From contig CALFGU010000076.1 in NCBI GenBank assembly GCA_937877685.1, forward strand, positions 1-21,581: a stretch of 21,581 nucleotides of DNA, in the 5' to 3' direction. The position numbers were made by a program, and so were the translations under genes. Positions 14,851 to 21,581 of this stretch are shown here, in pieces. Every line of letters starts with the position of its first letter. Position 1 is the stretch's first letter. This DNA comes from an uncultured Prevotella sp. Its GTDB lineage: Bacteria; Bacteroidota; Bacteroidia; Bacteroidales; Bacteroidaceae. The notes beneath the pieces are model-generated. The model searched no databases. It was not told where the DNA came from and saw only the letters and a program-made list of their open reading frames with translations.

Positions 14851-15774
14851 ATGCTCCCTCTCTATTTCGCGCCGCTTCAAGGTTTTACAGAAGACACCTA
14901 TCGCCGAATTCACCACGAATTAATAGGTGGCGTCACCGCCTACTATACTCCATTCTTACGCATGGAGCATAAAGGCATTCGCACGAAAGATGCGCGCGAT
15001 GTGCGTCCGGAATTTAACACAGGGGTTCCTGTTATTCCTCAAGTTATCGCTAAGGATGGAGCGGAATTTACTTTCCTTGTGGACTATCTGTCGGACCTGG
15101 GGTATCGTGAAATAGACATCAACATGGGTTGTCCTTTCCCGCTTCAAACGCGTCATGGCAGAGGGGCGGGTTTGTTACAGAACCCTGAATGTGTCAAGGA
15201 GATTGCTGACCTTATCCGCCAGCGCCACGACCTTACGTTTAGCATCAAGATGCGCCTGGGACAAACCGAGGCAACAGAAGGACTTTCCCTACTCCCCATC
15301 TTAAACGAAACGCCACTTAAGCATATTACGCTCCACCCCCGATTGGGCATGCAGCAATATAACGGAGAAACAGACCTCGATGCGTTTCAGAGATTTGCGG
15401 ACGAGTGTAAGCATCCGCTTATTTATAATGGCGACCTGCGCACACCTTCCGATGTGCATGACATCATAACCCGCTTTCCGCAACTTGCAGGAGTCATGAT
15501 GGGGCGCGGACTTCTTGCACGTCCCTCACTCGCACGTGAAATCATTGATGGTAAAGAATGGCAACGCCCCCAACGCCTTGCGCTCATCAAAAAGATGCAC
15601 GAACATTACCACGCTCACCTTTCAACCATCATTCCCAGTGAAGCCCAACTCCTCACAAAAGTTAGAACCTTCTGGGAGTACCTTGAAGAGGAATGCGGAC
15701 GCAAAGCCTGGAAGAAAATAATGAAAGCAGGGTCAATGCGTAATTATTTGAATGCCATAAATGAACTGAATTAA
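14851..15774 (+). CDS. dus: tRNA-dihydrouridine synthase
   Basis: This 307-residue FMN enzyme reduces uridines in the tRNA D-loop to dihydrouridine with NAD(P)H. The barrel begins LPLYFAPLQGFTEDTYRR, where the FAPLQG strand binds FMN. The catalytic Cys94 is in INMGCPFP, followed by the basic loop QTRHGRGAGLL, then KMRLG, HPRLGMQQYNG, YNGDLRTPSD and the phosphate-binding MMGRGLLARP. I chose the ATG at 14851; the frame opens from a GTG at 14809, but the extra 14 residues are hydrophobic and not part of the fold. Which Dus subclass it is cannot be settled here. It is the last gene of the plus-strand operon and ends 30 bp before a strong terminator. Confidence 0.93.
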   Translation: MLPLYFAPLQGFTEDTYRRIHHELIGGVTAYYTPFLRMEHKGIRTKDARDVRPEFNTGVPVIPQVIAKDGAEFTFLVDYLSDLGYREIDINMGCPFPLQTRHGRGAGLLQNPECVKEIADLIRQRHDLTFSIKMRLGQTEATEGLSLLPILNETPLKHITLHPRLGMQQYNGETDLDAFQRFADECKHPLIYNGDLRTPSDVHDIITRFPQLAGVMMGRGLLARPSLAREIIDGKEWQRPQRLALIKKMHEHYHAHLSTIIPSEAQLLTKVRTFWEYLEEECGRKAWKKIMKAGSMRNYLNAINELN

Positions 15775-15803
15775 AGCGTCCTTAACACCGGACAAATACA
15801 AAC

Positions 15804-15850
15804 AAAATAGTGGAGACACCTCGAACTTCCGAAGGTGTCTCCACTATTTT
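15804..15850. terminator. Bidirectional intrinsic terminator
   Basis: An 18-bp perfect inverted repeat (15804-15821 and 15833-15850; arm reads AAAATAGTGGAGACACCT) with an 11-nt loop. The A-rich left and T-rich right ends give a T tract on both strands, so it can stop both the dus transcript (+) and the GH20 transcript (-). Confidence 0.93.
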
Positions 15851-15885
15851 ATTATGAATGTGCCCTTAAAGGTAAAGGGTGTCGA

Positions 15886-18096
15886 TTATTCCACCTTACG
15901 CAAGAACATCATTCCGCTGGTGTTATTGCCGTTAGGGGCATAACCCTGAATTTCTATATGGAAGGGCGTACCTGCTTCGAAAGCGTCGAGATTGAAACGG
16001 TAAATGGCGGGAGCATCTCCCACTTGGCGCGTTTCATCAAGCACCACCTCCGCCATAAGTTCGTTACGCTTCCAAAGTTTCAAGGTTCCGAGGCGCACAG
16101 GACGGTCACCGCGCGTGGGGATTACCGCCAATTCGTAAGCACCATTGCCAGAAATCTTACCCGTTACCTCAAAGCGCCAAGTAGAAGGCTTTGTCTGCAC
16201 ACGAAGAGGTTCCCAACCAAAAACATATTCGCCATACGCCTTATAGGCTGAGTAGTCAGGCGCAAAGTAAAGCGGAAGCGAATACTGCGTAGTAGAAACC
16301 ACGTTCATCGCTCTAAAATCGTCACGCTTTGAAACGACCACTGGACCCGTATATATCGGTGAGTGGGGTGTAGGATAACTACCGTCTGTCGTATATCGGA
16401 TTGTCGCGCCAGGAACATCAGAAGCGAGCGTAAAGCGAGAGCTTCCATCCACCATCTTCTCCTCATTCACCACACGGGGTACGGGAAGACGGTAATGACA
16501 TTCCTTATGGTCGAGACGACTATAGTGACTGCTAAGACGCGTACGGAAATCTTCAAAATTGCGTCGGCTTTGCTTGCTCCACCCCACCTCACTTACAGCA
16601 AGGAGTCGGGGGAAGGTGAGATACTCCGCATAATTCTCCGAACGGTTTTCGTTAAGATAAGCAATCTCTTGGAGTGCCTGACCGTGAATAAACTGATCGC
16701 TCCAATAACATCCCTGCACGCCGATCACGGTTGAGTTTTCCGAATAATCGTTTACGGGCATCGAGTAACACTTCTCCAAAGAAACGGGAGGCATCCACGT
16801 AGCCGCCTGCACTTCTCCGGGTATTTTCTGCTCAGGAAAGTCAAGATACATGTGCGTACAGGGAGTGAGAATCGCCTTATGCCCTGTTTTTGTGGCATGA
16901 ATAGAATCCGCCACATTGTGCCAGATGAGCGCCACAACGGGTTCGTTCACCTTGCCACGCATAATGATTTCTTCCCAACCGATAAGCGTGCGGTTCTTTT
17001 TCTTCATCATCTGCGCCACAACGTTTGTGAGATAGCCCTGAAGTTCTGACTCCTTTGTCAACCCCTCTCTCTTCATGAGCGCCTGACAATCCGGACAGGT
17101 CTCATAGCGTTTGTAAACCGCCTCGTCACCACCTATATTAATATATGAGGAAGGGAAAAGTTCGACGGTCTCTTCGAGAACGTCTTGAAGGAATTGGATA
17201 GACGTTTCCTTACCTACGCAAAGCAAGTCACGACTAATAAAGTGCTGTGTGGGAAGTTGGTGTTGCACACCCGTACAACTCAACCAGGGATACGCCACTA
17301 CGGCAGAAAGAATATGGGCAGGGAATTCGATTTCAGGAACCAACTCCACGCCGCGCACCTGTGCGTAAGCCACCATTTCGCGAATGTCATCCTGCGTATA
17401 GAATCCGCCAAGGCGCTTCTCGTTAGGACCTGCCCACGCACCAACTTCCGTCAAGCGGGGATACTTCTTGATTTCGAGGCGCCAACCTGAGTCGTCAATC
17501 AAGTGGAATTGGAGTTTGTTCATCTTATACATCGCCATCATGTCGATGTATTTCTTCACAAATTCCTTATCATAGAAATAGCGCGCCACGTCAAGCATCA
17601 TGCCGCGCCAAGGACGTTCGGGAGCATCCACGATTTCTACACAAGGCGCTTTCCATTCGATATTACGTTGCCACTTTTCGCTATAAATTTCTGCGGGGAA
17701 GAGTTGCAAGAGCGACTGGATGCCATAGAAGGCACCTGAGGGGTCAGCAGCAACAATCTTCACGTTTTTCGGCGTCACGGACAAGGCATATCCTTCCGCC
17801 TTATGTGCTTGTGCATCAACGAGCAAGACAATGTCACCCTTCTTCTTGCCTTCCTTCATCACGGCAATGCGACCAGTAGATTGCGCAAACACTTCTTGCA
17901 GGTATTCTGCCTGTGCCTTGAGCGCGACATCGTAAGCAATGGTCAACTTTTCGGGTAATTGAAACTCCCCTTCGTTTTGCACGAGTTGCACAGGTTGAGG
18001 AATGATGTTCACACTGGAAGTTGGTTGTGCGGTAGTTACCACAACACCCAAGAGTGCGAAAATCAAGAGGATTTTTCTGAGTGAAAACTGTTTCAT
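15886..18096 (-). CDS. Secreted beta-N-acetylhexosaminidase, GH20
   Basis: A 736-residue exported enzyme that removes terminal beta-linked GlcNAc or GalNAc from glycoproteins, milk oligosaccharides or chitin-like glycans. The signal peptide is residues 1-23 (KQFSLRKILLIFALLGVVVT). The GH20b domain spans about 28-157 and the catalytic barrel about 161-510. The catalytic Asp-Glu pair is D324-E325 in NIGGDEAVYKRYE; FHLIDDSGWRLEI (197-209) and PEIEFPAH (254-261) are further conserved barrel segments. After the barrel, IRYTTDGSYPTPHSPIYTGP (566-585) marks an Fn3-associated/CHB_HEX_C-type module, and a beta-rich C-terminal domain ends the protein. I see no lipobox, so it is probably periplasmic. 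It shares a regulatory region with the divergent GH95 gene. Confidence 0.94.
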   Translation of the reverse strand: MKQFSLRKILLIFALLGVVVTTAQPTSSVNIIPQPVQLVQNEGEFQLPEKLTIAYDVALKAQAEYLQEVFAQSTGRIAVMKEGKKKGDIVLLVDAQAHKAEGYALSVTPKNVKIVAADPSGAFYGIQSLLQLFPAEIYSEKWQRNIEWKAPCVEIVDAPERPWRGMMLDVARYFYDKEFVKKYIDMMAMYKMNKLQFHLIDDSGWRLEIKKYPRLTEVGAWAGPNEKRLGGFYTQDDIREMVAYAQVRGVELVPEIEFPAHILSAVVAYPWLSCTGVQHQLPTQHFISRDLLCVGKETSIQFLQDVLEETVELFPSSYINIGGDEAVYKRYETCPDCQALMKREGLTKESELQGYLTNVVAQMMKKKNRTLIGWEEIIMRGKVNEPVVALIWHNVADSIHATKTGHKAILTPCTHMYLDFPEQKIPGEVQAATWMPPVSLEKCYSMPVNDYSENSTVIGVQGCYWSDQFIHGQALQEIAYLNENRSENYAEYLTFPRLLAVSEVGWSKQSRRNFEDFRTRLSSHYSRLDHKECHYRLPVPRVVNEEKMVDGSSRFTLASDVPGATIRYTTDGSYPTPHSPIYTGPVVVSKRDDFRAMNVVSTTQYSLPLYFAPDYSAYKAYGEYVFGWEPLRVQTKPSTWRFEVTGKISGNGAYELAVIPTRGDRPVRLGTLKLWKRNELMAEVVLDETRQVGDAPAIYRFNLDAFEAGTPFHIEIQGYAPNGNNTSGMMFLRKVE

Positions 18097-18158
18097 TTTG
18101 AATATTGATTTTTAGAATATTATGCAACCGAAAAACGGAAATAGACTTAAGAAAAATT

Positions 18159-18211
18159 CTTCCTCACTTAATTCATTTTAAGTAGCAAATAATTTTAATT
18201 AAGTGAGGAAG
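18159..18211 (-). promoter_or_regulatory. 15-bp inverted repeat in the GH20 leader, terminator-like
   Basis: CTTCCTCACTTAATT (18159-18173) and AATTAAGTGAGGAAG (18197-18211) are perfect inverted repeats with a 23-nt loop. On the minus strand the hairpin is followed by AATTTTTCTT, as in an intrinsic terminator, yet it lies between the predicted GH20 promoter and the GH20 start codon. It may be an attenuator, or a large operator shared by GH20 and GH95. Confidence 0.6.
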
Positions 18212-18243
18212 TATTTTCATAACGTCTATGCTTCCATTCTTTG

Positions 18244-18251
18244 CAAAGATA
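18244..18251 (-). promoter_or_regulatory. Candidate -7 box of the GH20 promoter
   Basis: Read on the minus strand the box is TATCTTTG, matching TAnnTTTG. I found no good TTTG at 19-21 bp upstream, so the promoter may be weak or activator-dependent. The leader would be about 140 nt and would contain the 15-bp inverted repeat. Confidence 0.5.
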
Positions 18252-18343
18252 ACAATAAAAATTGAGTTACCTTGCGATTGTTATTAGCAATACGTGTGTT
18301 ACCCCTGCAAATCTCATAAAATTGGCGAATTAGGAGGTTATTA

Positions 18344-18375
18344 TTTGTTAAGGTGAATAAAAATGTGTACCTTTG
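18344..18375 (+). promoter_or_regulatory. Bacteroidota-type promoter of the GH95 gene
   Basis: TTTG (18344-18347) and TACCTTTG (18368-18375) are 20 bp apart, a good consensus match. Transcription would start near 18381 and give a leader of about 100 nt. The remainder of the 387-bp divergent spacer (18097-18483) holds the GH20 signals listed separately and no gene. Confidence 0.8.
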
Positions 18376-18483
18376 CTCGGCAATAGTATGGGGTCACATT
18401 TGCTATTCCTTGTTGGCAACTTGGATACAGGACTCCACCTTTAAAACGCAAACATTTTACAATCACTTTTAAATCCTAATCTT

Positions 18484-21400
18484 ATGAAAAGATTTCTATT
18501 CATGCTTGTCTCTCTGCTTTGTGCAACGGCACAGGTTTGGGCAGACAAAGTGACAGACCTTTCGCAACTCAGCAATGACAAGGTCTATTTCATCAAGAGT
18601 GAACGCGCGTTCTTGCTCTACTCTGAAGCAAACGCGGGCAAACTCAGTTCAAGTTCTGGTAAAACAGTGGGCACGGTTCAAAAAGACTTGGCAGACCCCA
18701 TGCAGCAATTCCAGATTATTAAGAACGGCAACAACCTTTACCTCTTCAGTGTAGGAGCGCAGAAGTATGTTGGCGCAAATGGTAACATGGAAGACGCAGC
18801 TAAGACTGTGCTTAACATTACTAAGGTTGACAATGCTTCGTATCCTTGGAAGATGTGCCTTGGCAATCAGGGTATGAACACTCAGAATTCTGGCCAACAC
18901 AATACGGGTATTCTCGTTGACGGTTGGACAACTACCGACCCCGGTAACTGCTTCAGCATTGAGGAAGCAATTCCCATGGAAAAGACTTACGTTATCACCG
19001 TTCTCGGTACGGATGACGCTAGTGCGGGTGTAAGTTACAACGGTCAGGAATATAAGAACGAAGCAACCATTGAAACTACTGAAGTTCTTAAGAAGGCTGC
19101 GTTCCAAGCGCTTGCTGTTGCGGGCAAGATGGCTATCATCACCGTTAATGGCATGAACGTTTACGTGAGCTACTTCGACGAAGGCACTAAGTTCTATACC
19201 ATGCAGAACGGTAAGGGTGGTTATGTAAGCCTTAACCCTGCCTATATGGACGGTGACGCTATGAAGCTCAGCAATGCAGCAGAACCCAGCGACAATCGCG
19301 GTATTTGGGCTTTCGTTAAGACAGGTTCTAACTATCAGGTGTACAACTATTCTTTGGGTCTCTCAAAGGTGCTCGGTATTACAGGTGATGAAGCTGCGGC
19401 TCGCACTTCTATGGTAGATCCTTCTTCTACTACTCACAGCACTAAGTTTACAGGTACGCTCAACCTCGGAAGCAGCAATCCTTCTTACATCAAGATTAGC
19501 GGTACTAACAAGTGGTGGAACGACCGTAACAGTTACTTGGCTCTTTGGAACACTGGTAGCGTAACTGGTGACCAGGGTAGTATGTTCTACATTAAGGAAG
19601 TGGACTTCACACAGTATCCCGACGAATATTTCTACGAAGTAAGCGACATCAAGGGCGTTTCTACTTTCGCTCCCAAGAATCCCAACACACTTTGGTACAC
19701 TACTTCTGCCGAAGCAACAGGAGTTAGCTACCCCTGGATGGAATATGCACTTCCCATTGGTAATGGTGAATTGGGTGCAATGATTTTCGGTGGCGTTCAC
19801 AACGAAGAAATTCAGTTCAATGAAAAGACCCTTTGGAGCGGTCCCGCAAACGTGGTTGGCGCTGGCGGTGGTAACCGTACGTTCATGAACTTCGGTTCTG
19901 TAATTGTAGAAAATAAGGACGAAGCTATTTGGAAGGGCGTTACAGATTACGTTCGCTACCTCGACATTGAGGATGGTATTTCTGGCGTAGAATTTAAGAA
20001 TGCTAACGGCACTAAGTTCACACGTAAGTATCTCTCTTCTGCTCCTGACCAAGTGATTGCTGCGCAGTACAAGGCGGAAGGTGATGATAAGATGAACCTT
20101 ATCTTCAAACTCAAGCCCGGACAGAGCATCGGTGCTTCTGAAGTTAAGTATGAAAATGGCACTGCTTATTTCACAGGTAAGATGACTGTTAGCCACGCTG
20201 CACGTCTCCACGTTGTTGCTAACGAAGGTGCTACTGTTACAGCTACAGACAATGGTATCAAGGTAGAAAACGCTACAGAAATTACGTTCTACTTGAAGGG
20301 CGCTACGAACTTCAATGGCGACATGGAGGTTCTTAACAATTACTTCACTTCAGAAACTGCTGCTGACGTAAATGCTAAGGCAAAGACTGCGATTGAAGCG
20401 GCTATTGCTAAGGGTTATGAAGCGATTGAAGCAGATCACATTGCAGACTTCAACGCTATCACAAAGCGCATGACCTTTGATCTTGGTCTTACAACGCCTA
20501 CTGTTGACACAAAGACTTTGATCGACAACTACTTCCCCAATAACGGTGATGCTAACAGCACTGCTAACGACCACCTCTTCTTGGAACAACTCTACTTCCA
20601 CTTCGGTCGTTACCTCGCAATCAGTTCTAACCGTAAGCCCATCGCTGCTCCTAACAACCTTCAGGGTATTTGGAACGACCGTGGCACAGACTCTCCCTGG
20701 AACTCTGATATTCATACGAACATCAATATTCAGATGAACTACTGGCCCACAGAAATTACCAACCTTTCTGACCTCCACAAGCCTTTCGTGAATTTCATTA
20801 TTCGTGGTGCGCAAAGTACGGGTTGGAAGGAAGTAGGTAAGAAGTATAATGCTGGTCATGGTTGGAGCGTTCTTACTGAAACTTCACTCTACAACAGTAT
20901 GAGTACTTGGGGCGACAACTACCTCGTTGCTAATGTTTGGTACACGAGCCACCTCTGGACACACTGGCGTTACACTCAGGACAAGGAATTCTTGAAGAAG
21001 GCATTCCCCGTAATGTGGGACTGCGCTAAGTTCTGGTTTAACCGCTTGATTCAGGACCGTGGTTTCGATAATACGAAGGACGAACAGGCTTCTGTACGCA
21101 ACTACCACACTCCCTACAAGTTTGAACCCGACGGCACATTCGTTGCTCCCGATGAATTCAGTGCAGAACAGCACGACAACCAAACAGAAGACGGTACTGC
21201 TCACGCACAACAGATGATTTATTACCTCTTCATGAACCTTGCTGATGCTATTGAAATCCTCGGCGTTGAAAATACTGGTCTCACAACAGAAGACATCGCT
21301 AAGCTCAACCTCTATCTTGAAAAGACAGACAAGGGTCTCCACACAGAAACTTACACTGGTGCTTGGGGTAATACTTACAACGGCGTTAAGAAGGGTGAAA

Positions 21401-21581
21401 AGTTGCTCCGCGAATGGAAGTACACTCCATTTGATATTTCTAACGACCGCGGTCACCGCCACATGTCACACATGATGGCACTCTTCCCAATGGACCAGAT
21501 TACTCCCGAAAGTGAATTCTTCACTCCCGCAGTTAACTCACTCAAGCTCCGTGGTGATGCAGCTACTGGTTGGTCAATGGG
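18484..21581 (+). CDS. Secreted GH95 alpha-L-fucosidase with N-terminal accessory modules, 3' end missing
   Basis: An open frame of 1032 codons that runs off the right edge. The signal peptide is MKRFLFMLVSLLCATAQVWA. Residues 21 to about 395 are not GH95: two stretches (about 30-160 and 235-330) look like beta-trefoil-like or lectin-like modules (for example YFIKSERAFLLYS, KYVGANG), joined by a small beta domain. GH95 begins at about 400 (NPNTLWYTTSAEATG, ALPIGNGELGAMIFGG). Catalytic-region motifs are NLQGIWND, then HTNINIQMNYWPTE with Asn746 and Asn748 (equivalents of BbAfcA Asn421/423), SAEQ (Glu895, possible acid), GHRHMSHMMALFP and RGDAATGWS with Asp1025 (Asp766 equivalent). GH95 enzymes remove terminal alpha-1,2-fucose from host glycans; some have other specificities, so the substrate is inferred. 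Codon use is strongly biased (GCT, GTT, AAG, AAC), which suggests high expression. Confidence 0.88.
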   Translation, partial: MKRFLFMLVSLLCATAQVWADKVTDLSQLSNDKVYFIKSERAFLLYSEANAGKLSSSSGKTVGTVQKDLADPMQQFQIIKNGNNLYLFSVGAQKYVGANGNMEDAAKTVLNITKVDNASYPWKMCLGNQGMNTQNSGQHNTGILVDGWTTTDPGNCFSIEEAIPMEKTYVITVLGTDDASAGVSYNGQEYKNEATIETTEVLKKAAFQALAVAGKMAIITVNGMNVYVSYFDEGTKFYTMQNGKGGYVSLNPAYMDGDAMKLSNAAEPSDNRGIWAFVKTGSNYQVYNYSLGLSKVLGITGDEAAARTSMVDPSSTTHSTKFTGTLNLGSSNPSYIKISGTNKWWNDRNSYLALWNTGSVTGDQGSMFYIKEVDFTQYPDEYFYEVSDIKGVSTFAPKNPNTLWYTTSAEATGVSYPWMEYALPIGNGELGAMIFGGVHNEEIQFNEKTLWSGPANVVGAGGGNRTFMNFGSVIVENKDEAIWKGVTDYVRYLDIEDGISGVEFKNANGTKFTRKYLSSAPDQVIAAQYKAEGDDKMNLIFKLKPGQSIGASEVKYENGTAYFTGKMTVSHAARLHVVANEGATVTATDNGIKVENATEITFYLKGATNFNGDMEVLNNYFTSETAADVNAKAKTAIEAAIAKGYEAIEADHIADFNAITKRMTFDLGLTTPTVDTKTLIDNYFPNNGDANSTANDHLFLEQLYFHFGRYLAISSNRKPIAAPNNLQGIWNDRGTDSPWNSDIHTNINIQMNYWPTEITNLSDLHKPFVNFIIRGAQSTGWKEVGKKYNAGHGWSVLTETSLYNSMSTWGDNYLVANVWYTSHLWTHWRYTQDKEFLKKAFPVMWDCAKFWFNRLIQDRGFDNTKDEQASVRNYHTPYKFEPDGTFVAPDEFSAEQHDNQTEDGTAHAQQMIYYLFMNLADAIEILGVENTGLTTEDIAKLNLYLEKTDKGLHTETYTGAWGNTYNGVKKGEKLLREWKYTPFDISNDRGHRHMSHMMALFPMDQITPESEFFTPAVNSLKLRGDAATGWSM

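Noticed and set aside
19363..20211. 282-codon minus-strand frame opposite GH95, and similar ones at 18649-19107, 20350-20859 and 20884-21462
   Set aside because: All are antisense to the continuous GH95 frame and result from its strong codon bias.

Overview
The window looks like a chromosome segment of a Bacteroidota bacterium, order Bacteroidales, probably a Prevotella-like gut or oral lineage. The evidence is a GldH-type lipoprotein next to a PSP1/RicT protein, promoters of the Bacteroidota type (TTTG, then TAnnTTTG about 20 bp downstream), start codons mostly without strong Shine-Dalgarno sites, and secreted GH20 and GH95 glycosidases. Genus is an inference; no rRNA is present.

Layout. 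Positions 1-5572 (minus strand) hold a compact surface-glycan cluster. Read in the direction of transcription it has a family 2 glycosyltransferase (GT), a WaaP-like sugar kinase, a second GT2/GT92-like enzyme, a GT11 alpha-1,2-fucosyltransferase, an unrecognised GT-like protein and a UDP-galactopyranose-mutase-like flavoprotein that leaves the window. Just upstream on the same strand is the type IIA topoisomerase A subunit (parC, 5700-8438). A tRNA-Leu(UAG) with its own promoter and terminator sits at 8831-8912 (+). A lone GT90 glycosyltransferase (9242-10255, -) follows. Positions 10832-15774 (+) carry metF, holB, a PSP1-domain protein, gldH and a tRNA-dihydrouridine synthase, probably one operon, closed by a strong bidirectional terminator shared with the GH20 beta-hexosaminidase (15886-18096, -). 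A divergent GH95 alpha-fucosidase (18484 onward, +) leaves the window at the right.

How the genes fit together. Two themes recur. One is construction of a surface glycan (fucosyltransferase, other GTs, sugar kinase, mutase-like enzyme). The other is harvesting of host or dietary glycans (GH95 for terminal alpha-1,2-fucose, GH20 for beta-linked HexNAc). The central operon is housekeeping: one-carbon metabolism, replication clamp loading and tRNA modification, plus an envelope lipoprotein.

The most unusual signal is non-coding. Four spacers between 5573 and 11887 carry degenerate arrays of 7-bp (in one case 8-bp) units. In three of them the array adjoins a related core, GGA(A/G)CG, then 11-13 nt, then CCG(CATGG). 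Two copies have inverted arrays on both sides of the core, which gives a composite, foldable intergenic element. A 14-unit heptad array also abuts the GT90 stop codon. A 15-bp perfect inverted repeat that resembles a terminator lies in the predicted leader of the GH20 gene, and a 10-bp hairpin lies in the metF leader. I found no CRISPR array, transposase or phage gene.
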